From the NCBI RefSeq assembly GCF_000426185.1, contig NZ_AUEW01000010.1, forward strand, positions 1-64,000: DNA of 64,000 bases. Reading direction: 5' to 3'. Below are positions 36,142 to 43,585 of the stretch, piece by piece. Origin of the DNA: Cellulomonas sp. URHD0024. Lineage in GTDB: Bacteria; Actinomycetota; Actinomycetes; Actinomycetales; Cellulomonadaceae. The translations under genes and the position numbers were made by a program. The notes beneath the pieces were generated by a model. The model ran no database searches. It was not told the DNA's origin and was given only the letters and a program-made list of their open reading frames with translations. The first letter of the stretch is position 1; each line of letters starts with the position of its first letter.

Positions 36142-37128
36142 GGGAACCGTTCGGGCACGTTCCGCAGCGGTCCAGGACGCGAGCCGTTCGAGGCCCTCGT
36201 CGAGGCTCACCACCGGCGACCAGCCGAGCGCCTCGCGCGTGCGTCGCTGGTCGAACCAGTGCGCCGTCGACAGCTGCTCCGCGGCGAACCGCGTCAGCGG
36301 CGGCTCCCCCGGCAGCGGCAACCGGGCCCAGGCGGTGTCCAGCACTCCGCCGACGCTGCGGGCGACCGCGGCAGGGACGTGCCTGCGCGGTGCGGGGACG
36401 CCGCAGGCCGCGCAGATCCCCCGCAGCAGCTCGAGGACCGGCCGCGGCTCGCCGTTGGTCACGACGTACGCGTGCCCGTAGGCCGCCTCGTCCGCCACCA
36501 GCGCTGCGACGAGCGCATCGACCGCGTTGTCGACGTAGGTCGTGTCGATGAGCGCCGCCCCGTCGCCCAGCACGGGGAGCCGCCCCTTGCGCGCGCGCTC
36601 GAGGACGCGCCCGACGAGCTGCGTGTCTCCGGGTCCCCAGACGACGTGCGGACGCACGGCGATGACGCGCAGGCCATCGGCGTCGTCGGCCGCGAGCGCG
36701 AGCAGCTCCGCGGCGGCCTTCGTCCGGGCGTAGTTCCCCCGCGCCCGGTCGGGGTCGGCCGCACCCGCACCCGCACCCGCCAGCGAGGTCCCGAGGTGGG
36801 CGACGGACGGCGACGAGACGTGCACGAACCGCGCGACACCGGCCTCACGTGCCGCGGCGAGCAGGTTCGCGGTGCCGCGGACGTTCACGTCCTCGTACTC
36901 GTCGTACGACCCGACGATCCCGGCCTTCGCCGCGAGGTGGATGACGGCCTCCCGGTCGCGGACCGCCTCGGCGACGGTTGCCGGGTCGGCCACCGAGCCA
37001 CGGACGTCGGCCGCCACACCCGACGGGCCACGCTGCAGGGTGCGCACGTCGTGACCGTCAGCGACGAGCCGTGCTGCCACGGCACGCCCGAACATCCCGC
37101 TGGCGCCCGTGACCAGGACCCGCGTCAC
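36139..37128 (-). CDS. oleD: OleD, 2-alkyl-3-ketoalkanoate reductase
   Basis: This 329-residue short-chain dehydrogenase/epimerase fold protein reduces the beta-keto acid made by OleA in long-chain olefin synthesis. The NADP loop GASGMFG, the HLAAKAG segment, SSPSV and YARTK (Tyr/Lys pair) are intact. The RPHVVWGPGDTQLV, DTTYVDNAVDAL and GEPPLTRF segments are shared with characterised OleD proteins. The GTG overlaps the oleBC stop as GTGA. Confidence 0.9.
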   Translation of the reverse strand: MTRVLVTGASGMFGRAVAARLVADGHDVRTLQRGPSGVAADVRGSVADPATVAEAVRDREAVIHLAAKAGIVGSYDEYEDVNVRGTANLLAAAREAGVARFVHVSSPSVAHLGTSLAGAGAGAADPDRARGNYARTKAAAELLALAADDADGLRVIAVRPHVVWGPGDTQLVGRVLERARKGRLPVLGDGAALIDTTYVDNAVDALVAALVADEAAYGHAYVVTNGEPRPVLELLRGICAACGVPAPRRHVPAAVARSVGGVLDTAWARLPLPGEPPLTRFAAEQLSTAHWFDQRRTREALGWSPVVSLDEGLERLASWTAAERARTVP

Positions 37129-39731
37129 AGTCGCGCCCGCTCCCCCGCCAGCACCTTCTCTGCCCAGGCGGCGACGCGGATTCGGTCGACCTTCGAGTTG
37201 TGCCGGACGTCCGTGGGCAGCCGCGTCGCGACGAGGACAGCGGCGACGGACACCGGTTCCAGGGCCTCCCGGACGTTCGCCGCCAGCACGGCATCGGCGA
37301 CCAGTGGCGCCTGCGACTCCGACTCGACGACGACCACGACCTGCTGCGTGCCGCGCGGACCGACGCCCACGACCGCCGCCGCGCGCACCCCGTGCACCGC
37401 CCGCGCCCGGAGCTCGAGGCCCACGGGGGTCACCACGCCGGCATCGGTGACGAGCACGTGCGCGAGGCGACCCTCGATCCACAGCCGACCGTCCGCATCG
37501 AGGTGCCCGACGTCCCCGGTCCGATGCCAGCCGGCGTCGCGCGCGGACGCGTCCTGCGTCAGCCAGAGGCCGTCGTAGCGCTCCTTCACGTGGGGCGCCG
37601 AGACGAGGACCTCGCCGGTGGCTCCCGGTGTGGTCGCCGGCTCGCCGGTGGCCGCACCGTCGGCAGCGAGCGCGCTGATCGCGATCCGGGCACCCGCGAC
37701 GGGCCGACCGACACAGACGCCGTTGCCGGCGCCCGCTGCGCGCAACTCGTCGAGGGACACGTCCGTGACCAGCAACGACTCGGTCATCCCGTACGGGGTG
37801 TGCGCGTCGGCGGCAGGCATGAGTGCGACGGCGGCCTCCAGCAGGTCCGGCTGTACCGGTGCCCCGGCCGACAGGAACAGCCGGACGCCCCCCAACGCCG
37901 CTCGGTCGGCGTCGGCCAGGTCGTCGGCGGTACGGACGGCGTTCGCCAGGGCGGCGGGCGAGGCGAACACGACCGCCCCGTCGATCGCCCGGACGGCCTC
38001 GGCGAGCGCCGTGGCCGTGAGCGTGCCCGGCGCGGTGACGTCCATGTCCGGGCTCGCGCTCGTGGCGCCGAGCGCCGGCCCGAGGAGCACGAACGGCGCG
38101 AACGCGGCGACCAGGGGGCTGCCGGGACCGATGCCATAGGTCGCAGCGACCACGTCGCGGATCGCTCCGAGCCGCCGGTGCGTGTACGCGACGCCCTTGG
38201 CCGGTCCCGTCGAGCCGGAGGTGAACAGGATCGCCGCGTCCTCGTCGGGCGCCGGCCAGGGAAGCTCCTCCTCCCAGGACCGGCCGAGCGCGGCAACCTC
38301 GTCGAGGGACGCGGCGACGCCGAGCGCCCGTCGCACGCCGGGCCGCAGCGGCCCCGCACTGATCAGGGTGGGCGCCCAGCGCAGCCAGCGCGCCGCGACC
38401 AGCGCACGCTCGATGCCGATCACGACCTTCGGCTCGGCGGCACGCACCGCACGGGTCAGCCCCTGTACCCCGAGGCCCGCATCCGCGACGACGACGACGG
38501 CGCCCAGACGCAGGCACGCGTAGAGGATCGACGTCAGGTCGACGCCGGGTGGGACCAGCAGGGCGACCCGGTCGCCGGCCTTGACCTCGTACGCGGCCAG
38601 GCCGCGTGCCAGCTCGTCGGTCCGAGCCGCGAGGGTTCGCCAGCTCGCGCGACGCGCGCCGGCTCCCAGCTCGACGATCGCCGTCCCCTCGTCGTCGGAC
38701 CGCTCGTCCAGTGCCGCGCCGAGCGGGCGGTACGGGGCGTCCGCGGGAGCCGGTGTCCGCTCCCCCGGAGAACCGCCGACGTCGCGGGCATCGAGCCAGC
38801 GCAGGACACCCCCGGCGACGTCGCGGTCCTCGACGACGAGGTGCCCCGCACCCTCGAACCGGTGCACGTCGGCGTGCGGCAGCCGTTCGCGAAGGTCGCG
38901 CAGGTACCGCGCAGTGAACACCGGGTCGCGTGGTCCCCAGAGGAGCAGGGCAGGCACGTCCAGCCGGCTCGCGCCGTCCGCGATCCGCTCCAGCTCCGGC
39001 CTGCTCGGGTGGTCGTGCGTGGCCGGGATGTCGGCGACGAACCCGCCGATCCCGCCGCGCCGGTCGGCCGAGCGGTAGGGCGCTCGGAAGCCGTCGGCAG
39101 TCAGCGGGTCCAGTCTCGGGTGCGCGATCGCGAGGGTGGTCTCGAGGAACGCCGACGTCGTCACCGTGCCGAGCGGGCGGACGGCCGGGGCCATCGCGAG
39201 TCGCAGGACCGGCGGCACGCGTTCGTCGACGGGCTGGTGCACGGCCGTGTTGGTGAGCACGACACCCGCGAGCTGGTCCGGGTGGTCGATCGCCCAGCCG
39301 AGGCTGATCAGCCCACCCCAGTCGTGCCCGACCGTGACGACCGGACCGGTGAGCCCGAGCACGTCGGTGAGTGCGCCGAGATCCCGGACCCGGTCGGCGA
39401 GCCGGTGGGTGTCGCCCGTGCGCTCGGAGAAGCCCATCTCGAGCTGGTCGACGGCGACCACACGCCAGGGCCGGTCCTCGCGGGCGCCGGCGGCCACGAG
39501 CCTGCGCCACAGGTACGACCACGTCGGGTTGCCGTGCACGCACAGCAGCGTGCCCACGGGTTCGCCGGTCAGCGTGGCGGCGTTGTCGAGAAGGTGCCAG
39601 CTGCGTGTCGTCGTGCCGGGACCGCCGGCGGGCACCTCGACGACGCGTGACCAGCGCGCGTCGATGCCACCCGCGTCGAGCAGTGCCTGGGGAGGCGAGG
39701 ACGCGACCGTCGGGATGGTCCGGACCGTCAC
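37125..39731 (-). CDS. oleBC: OleBC fusion: beta-lactone decarboxylase and beta-lactone synthetase
   Basis: This 868-residue fusion carries two steps of olefin synthesis. Residues 1-315 are an OleB-type alpha/beta hydrolase resembling haloalkane dehalogenases: GHDWGG (nucleophile Asp 136) and GAGHLVVED (His 296). A Pro-rich linker (about 318-335) leads to an OleC-type AMP-forming domain: FTSGSTGPAKG (502-512), YGMTES, HRTGDVGHLDADGRLWIEGR and a C-terminal lysine in NSKVDR. OleC closes a beta-lactone from the beta-hydroxy acid; OleB removes CO2 to give the alkene. Such fusions are known from actinobacteria. It overlaps oleA and oleD by 4 nt each. Confidence 0.92.
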   Translation of the reverse strand: MTVRTIPTVASSPPQALLDAGGIDARWSRVVEVPAGGPGTTTRSWHLLDNAATLTGEPVGTLLCVHGNPTWSYLWRRLVAAGAREDRPWRVVAVDQLEMGFSERTGDTHRLADRVRDLGALTDVLGLTGPVVTVGHDWGGLISLGWAIDHPDQLAGVVLTNTAVHQPVDERVPPVLRLAMAPAVRPLGTVTTSAFLETTLAIAHPRLDPLTADGFRAPYRSADRRGGIGGFVADIPATHDHPSRPELERIADGASRLDVPALLLWGPRDPVFTARYLRDLRERLPHADVHRFEGAGHLVVEDRDVAGGVLRWLDARDVGGSPGERTPAPADAPYRPLGAALDERSDDEGTAIVELGAGARRASWRTLAARTDELARGLAAYEVKAGDRVALLVPPGVDLTSILYACLRLGAVVVVADAGLGVQGLTRAVRAAEPKVVIGIERALVAARWLRWAPTLISAGPLRPGVRRALGVAASLDEVAALGRSWEEELPWPAPDEDAAILFTSGSTGPAKGVAYTHRRLGAIRDVVAATYGIGPGSPLVAAFAPFVLLGPALGATSASPDMDVTAPGTLTATALAEAVRAIDGAVVFASPAALANAVRTADDLADADRAALGGVRLFLSAGAPVQPDLLEAAVALMPAADAHTPYGMTESLLVTDVSLDELRAAGAGNGVCVGRPVAGARIAISALAADGAATGEPATTPGATGEVLVSAPHVKERYDGLWLTQDASARDAGWHRTGDVGHLDADGRLWIEGRLAHVLVTDAGVVTPVGLELRARAVHGVRAAAVVGVGPRGTQQVVVVVESESQAPLVADAVLAANVREALEPVSVAAVLVATRLPTDVRHNSKVDRIRVAAWAEKVLAGERARL

Positions 39732-40750
39732 CAGACGATCTCGGCCATGGCCGTGTGCAGGCCGGACCCGACGCCCAGGCAGAGCACCCGGTCGCCGGAC
39801 CGCAGAGAGTCGGCCTGCTCGGCGAGCGTCATCGGCAGGGCGGCGGGCCCGACGTTGCCCCAGCGGGGGAACGTCGTCGGCACCTTCTCCGGGTCGAGGT
39901 CGATCGCCTCGATGATCGACCGCGTGTGGATCGACGACACCTGGTGCGTGACCACGCGGTCGACACCGGACCAGTCCCAGTCCTCCTGCGCCTCGTTCCA
40001 GGCGTCGACGACCAGCTCCATCCCGCCGGCGAGCAGCCCGCCCGGGTCGGTCTTCATCCCGTCGATCCCGCCGACGCACAGCTCGTGGTGCTGAGTCGCC
40101 GACCGCGCGACCCCGCCGAGCAGCCGGTGCGCACCGGGGTGCAGCGACGCCGGGCCCAGGACCGCGGCCGCGGCGCCTGCACCCAGAGTCAACGTCGCGA
40201 ACTCCTCCAGGAACTGCTCGCGCGTGCTGTCCGGACGGGCCAGGCGCTCGATCGTGGCCTCCTGCGTCGGGCGCGGGTCCTCACCGTTGACGATGACGGC
40301 GTACCGCACCTGGCCGGAGTCGATCAGCTGGGCGGCGAGCGTCATGCCGTTGACGAAGCCGAGGCACGCGTTGGTCAGGTCGAAGCCGAGCGCGCTGGAC
40401 GGCAGCCCCAGACCGGAGTGGATGCGGGACGCGACCGAGGGCTCGAGGAAGGTCCGCGTCACCGACGTGTTGATCAGCAGGCCGACATCCCCGGCGTCGA
40501 TCCCGGCTTCGGCGAGCGCCTTCGCACCCGCGGCGGTGGCGGCGTCGTCGAACGTCATCTTGCCGTCCCACCAGCGGCGCTCGTGCACCCCCGCAACCCT
40601 GGACAGCAGGCCCCTGGGCAGGTGGAGGCGTTTGAGCGTCGCCGCCAGGCGCTCGTCGAACGTGCTGGACGGCACGACGACCGGGGCCTCGATGCCGACG
40701 ACGGCCAGGAGCGCGACGTCACGGTGGTGGAACGTCGCGTTGCCCGTCAC
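39728..40750 (-). CDS. oleA: OleA, acyl-CoA Claisen condensing enzyme
   Basis: This 340-residue thiolase-fold enzyme joins two fatty acyl-CoA chains head to head, giving a 2-alkyl-3-keto acid. The catalytic set is complete: Cys 129 (TNACLGF), His 269 (VTHQVSS), Asn 299 (WGNVGPA), plus the OleA-type Glu 103 (TFLEPS). The C-terminus GVGSGLHTAMAEIVW matches OleA rather than FabH. It is the first ole gene, 67 nt after hisD, with GAGG about 7 nt before its GTG. Confidence 0.93.
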   Translation of the reverse strand: MTGNATFHHRDVALLAVVGIEAPVVVPSSTFDERLAATLKRLHLPRGLLSRVAGVHERRWWDGKMTFDDAATAAGAKALAEAGIDAGDVGLLINTSVTRTFLEPSVASRIHSGLGLPSSALGFDLTNACLGFVNGMTLAAQLIDSGQVRYAVIVNGEDPRPTQEATIERLARPDSTREQFLEEFATLTLGAGAAAAVLGPASLHPGAHRLLGGVARSATQHHELCVGGIDGMKTDPGGLLAGGMELVVDAWNEAQEDWDWSGVDRVVTHQVSSIHTRSIIEAIDLDPEKVPTTFPRWGNVGPAALPMTLAEQADSLRSGDRVLCLGVGSGLHTAMAEIVW

Positions 40751-40817
40751 AGGCGGTCCTCGTTTCGGCAGGGGAACAGAGTTCGTGCAGGGGCGCGCTC
40801 TGCGCGGCGTCGGGACG

Positions 40818-42140
40818 TCAGAATCGGGCTCGCACCGCCTCGCCGTGCGCCGGCAGCCCTTCGGCGTCCGCCAGGGCGACGATGCGGTCGGCGACCTCGG
40901 CGAGGGCGTCCGCGTCGTACTCGATCACCTGGACGGCGCGCAGGAAGGAGTGCACGCCCAGGCCACTGGTGAAGTGCGCGCAACCGCCCGTCGGCAGGAC
41001 GTGGTTCGAGCCCGCCATGTAGTCGCCCAGCGAGACGGGCGAGTACGGGCCGACGAAGATCGCCCCGGCACTCGTGACGCGCTCCGCAAGGTCCGCCGCA
41101 CCGACCGTCTGGATCTCGAGGTGCTCCGCGCCGTAGGCGTTCACCACCTCCAGGCCCTGCTCGAGGTCGTCGACGAGGACGATCGCGGACTGCTTGCCGC
41201 TGAGCGCCGTCGTGACGCGGCTGCGGTGCTTCGTCGCCTCCACCCGGTCGACCAGCTTGGCCTCGACCGACCCGGCGAGCTCGACGGAGGGCGTCACCAG
41301 GACGGCCGCGGCGAGCGGGTCGTGCTCGGCCTGCGACACGAGGTCGGCCGCCACGTGCGTGGCGTCCGCCGTACCGTCGGCAAGGATCGCGATCTCGGTG
41401 GGGCCCGCCTCGGCATCGATCCCTACGACGCCGCGGACCAGCCGCTTGGCAGCCGCCACGTAGACGTTGCCGGGACCGGTGATGACGTCGACCGGCTCGC
41501 AGAGGATCGCACCGTCCACGTCGTCGGACCCGTCCGAACCGTAAGCGAACATCGCGACCGCCTGCGCGCCCCCGACGGCGTAGACCTCGTCGACACCGAG
41601 CAGCGCACACGTCGCCAGCACCACCGGGTCGGGCAGGCCGCCCTCGTCCTTCTGCGGCGGGGACGCCACGGCGAGCGAGCCGACACCGGCCTCCTGCGCC
41701 GCGACCACGTTCATGACGACGGACGAGGGGTAGACCGCGAGTCCGCCGGGGACGTACAGACCGACCCGGCGTACCGGGACCCAGCGCTGGCGGACCTGCG
41801 CGCCGGGGACCAGCTCGACCGTGAAGTCGGCGGGCCGCTGTGCCGCGTGCACGAGGCGGACCCGACGGATCGTCTCGTCGAGCGCTGCCCGGACGTCCGG
41901 GTCGAGCGCGTCGACCGAAGCCGCGATGACGCCCGCGGGGACTCGAAGGTGAACCGGACGGACGCCGTCGAACCGCTCGGCCAGGTCGCGCAGCTCCGAA
42001 GCTCCGCGCTTACGCACGTCGGCGAGGATGGGGGCGACGACCTCGGTGGCGTGCTCGACGTCGACCTCGGCACGGGGAAGCTCGTCGAGGAGCTCACGGC
42101 GCGACAGGGTGCGACCGCGCAGGTCGATGCGGGTGATCAC
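40818..42140 (-). CDS. hisD: Histidinol dehydrogenase
   Basis: This 440-residue zinc enzyme oxidises histidinol to histidine in two steps. It shows [16 protein letters not shown], the signature [31 protein letters not shown] and the zinc/catalytic segment [17 protein letters not shown]. It leads the his locus but is followed by oleA rather than hisC. The GTG lies 6 nt after a TAGACT -10-like element, so translation is probably leaderless. Confidence 0.97.
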   Translation of the reverse strand: MITRIDLRGRTLSRRELLDELPRAEVDVEHATEVVAPILADVRKRGASELRDLAERFDGVRPVHLRVPAGVIAASVDALDPDVRAALDETIRRVRLVHAAQRPADFTVELVPGAQVRQRWVPVRRVGLYVPGGLAVYPSSVVMNVVAAQEAGVGSLAVASPPQKDEGGLPDPVVLATCALLGVDEVYAVGGAQAVAMFAYGSDGSDDVDGAILCEPVDVITGPGNVYVAAAKRLVRGVVGIDAEAGPTEIAILADGTADATHVAADLVSQAEHDPLAAAVLVTPSVELAGSVEAKLVDRVEATKHRSRVTTALSGKQSAIVLVDDLEQGLEVVNAYGAEHLEIQTVGAADLAERVTSAGAIFVGPYSPVSLGDYMAGSNHVLPTGGCAHFTSGLGVHSFLRAVQVIEYDADALAEVADRIVALADAEGLPAHGEAVRARF

Positions 42141-42146
42141 GAGCCG

Positions 42147-42171
42147 AGTCTATGACCGTCCCGGATCCGGG
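42147..42171 (-). promoter_or_regulatory. putative leaderless promoter of hisD with palindromic box
   Basis: TAGACT (42147-42152) ends 6 nt before the GTG of hisD. Eight bases further up lies a perfect 12-bp palindrome CCCGGATCCGGG (42160-42171), in the spacer region, where a regulator could act. No clear -35 is visible. The divergent S4 gene starts 80 nt away. Confidence 0.45.
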
Positions 42172-42220
42172 GCCTGACCACGCGCAACGGGCGAGCGTGC
42201 GCTGCGCCACACTGGTCGCC

Positions 42221-42439
42221 ATGACCAGCGTCCCCATCTCCGACGACTCCATCCGGCTCGGCCAGTTCCTCAAGCTCGCCGACCTCGCCGACTCCGGGGC
42301 GCACGCCCGGGCGCTGCTCGAGGACGGGGCCGTCACCGTGAACGGTGAGGACGAGACGCGGCGCGGGCGCCAGCTCGTCAAGGGCGACGTGGTGGAGGTG
42401 GACCTGCCCACCGGGTACAAGGAAGCGACGGTCGGCTGA
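42221..42439 (+). CDS. Small S4-domain RNA-binding protein
   Basis: This 72-residue protein is almost entirely an S4 fold: IRLGQFLKLADLADSGAHARALLEDGAVTVNG followed by the basic RGRQLVKGDVVEVDL. Relatives (YaaA/RlbA/YbcJ type) bind structured RNA, possibly ribosomal. The ATG at 42221 is chosen over an upstream ATG because the extra 23 residues do not look like the family. It is divergent from hisD. Confidence 0.85.
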   Translation: MTSVPISDDSIRLGQFLKLADLADSGAHARALLEDGAVTVNGEDETRRGRQLVKGDVVEVDLPTGYKEATVG

Positions 42440-42449
42440 GGGTGCACGC

Positions 42450-42671
42450 GACCTGACGCGGCTGCCCGTCCCGGTCGACGACGGGGCGGCCGACCACCTG
42501 ACCGGTGTGCACCTGCCACCCGTGTCGCCGCCGCCGACGGACGGGCACCAGGTCGACCTCGCCGCCCTGCCCGTCGCGCGCACGCGATCTACGCCTACCC
42601 GCGCACCGGCGGCCGACGGCGAGGTGCCCGACGGCTGGGACCAGATCCCCGGCGCTCGCGGGTGCACGCCG
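42450..42671 (+). pseudogene. Decayed redoxin (peroxiredoxin-like) gene fragment
   Basis: Translated pieces match the start of AhpC/TSA-type redoxins but in changing frames: LPVPVDDGAADHLTGVHLPP and TDGHQVDLAALP in one, then IYAYPRTG in a second, then DGEVPDGWDQIPGARGCTP back in the first. At least two frameshifts are needed, and nothing after the GARGCTP active-site region is present. It has no start codon of its own. The remainder (about 42672-42698) shows nothing. Confidence 0.75.
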
Positions 42672-42698
42672 CGCCGTCGCACTGGCCCGGCACAGCGC

Positions 42699-43193
42699 TC
42701 AGTCCGTGACGTACAGGGGCAGGGCCACCCTGTACAGCTCCGCCCAGGCCCGGACCGGGTCGCCTGAGACGTGGTCAGCGAGCTGGCCGAGCGACGCATG
42801 CCACCCGGCGCCATAGCTGCGGGCGTTGGACTCCTCGAGGCGGTGGTGCTCCAGGACGAGGACCGCCCCGTCACCGTCCGGTCTGATCACGGCCTCCACC
42901 AGCGTCGTCGACTCGCCGGGGAACTCCCACTCGATGACCAACCGCTGCGGCGGTACGCACTCGCGGATCCGACCCGTCGCGTTCTCGGCGGCGCCAGCCA
43001 CGTCCTCGCCCATCCGGAGCTCGTATCGACCACCCTCCCGCAGGTCTCCATAGACCGGTCCCAACCACCGCGCCAGCCGCCCCGGCTCGGTGACCGCGGA
43101 CCACAGGTCTTCCGGTGACGTCCCGTACCGGCGCTCGAACCGCACGGTCGTGCCGTCGGCCGCCGGCAGCAGCGCGCCGCGCAGCTCAGACAT
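42699..43193 (-). CDS. AHSA1/SRPBCC-family protein
   Basis: This 164-residue START-like fold protein has VRFERRYGTSPEDLWSAVTEPGRLARWLGP at the start and VIEWEFPGESTTLVEAVI in the middle, typical of activator-of-Hsp90-homologue-type proteins. The ligand is unknown. Its ATG overlaps the stop of the ArsR gene by 8 nt; such ArsR-AHSA1 pairs are common, the repressor usually controlling the pair. Confidence 0.88.
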   Translation of the reverse strand: MSELRGALLPAADGTTVRFERRYGTSPEDLWSAVTEPGRLARWLGPVYGDLREGGRYELRMGEDVAGAAENATGRIRECVPPQRLVIEWEFPGESTTLVEAVIRPDGDGAVLVLEHHRLEESNARSYGAGWHASLGQLADHVSGDPVRAWAELYRVALPLYVTD

Positions 43194-43530
43194 CGTCGTC
43201 CCCTTCCCCGGCGGGGCGTCCTCGGACGCCACGCGCGACCTCCGTGTCGAGGGCCAGGAGCCGGCCCTCCCAGAACTGCCGGACGCTGCGCGCCCAGTGC
43301 TCGACCTCGTCGAACGGCTCCGGACGGACGGCGTACAGCCGCTGCTGCCCTCGGGGCATCGACTCGAGGATGCCGGCCTCCCTCAGCACACGCAGGTGCC
43401 GGGACGTGGCGGGCTGGCTGATGCCGAACTCGCTGCCGACCGCGGCGGCCAGATCACCGGCCGTCCGTTCACCGCCCGACAACAGCTCGACGAGCCGCCG
43501 CCGCACCGGATCCCCCAGAGCGTCCAACAT
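43186..43530 (-). CDS. ArsR-family transcriptional regulator
   Basis: This 114-residue winged-helix repressor has LDALGDPVRRRLVELLSGGERTAGDLA followed by the recognition helix ISQPATSRHLRVLREAGIL. No metal-binding cysteine motif is seen. The start is uncertain (ATG 43530, GTG 43536 or TTG 43572). It lies 55 nt or less after dnaE on the same strand but has its own promoter-like signal. Together with the AHSA1 gene it forms a regulator-effector pair. Confidence 0.87.
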   Translation of the reverse strand: MLDALGDPVRRRLVELLSGGERTAGDLAAAVGSEFGISQPATSRHLRVLREAGILESMPRGQQRLYAVRPEPFDEVEHWARSVRQFWEGRLLALDTEVARGVRGRPAGEGDDDV

Positions 43531-43539
43531 GTGCACGCA

Positions 43540-43566
43540 GTGGATGTTTCCACTCGCAGTTATATA
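43540..43566 (-). promoter_or_regulatory. ArsR-pair promoter and operator
   Basis: An AT-rich TTATAT stretch (about 43560-43566, minus strand), rare at this base composition, looks like a -10. Just after it lies an inverted repeat GTGGA-tgtt-TCCAC (43540-43553), a plausible site for the ArsR protein encoded directly downstream. Confidence 0.45.
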
Positions 43567-43585
43567 ACGCAACCCTGAAGTATCG

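Noticed and set aside
43573..43585. A terminator between dnaE and the ArsR gene
   Set aside because: The gap is too short and holds no hairpin.
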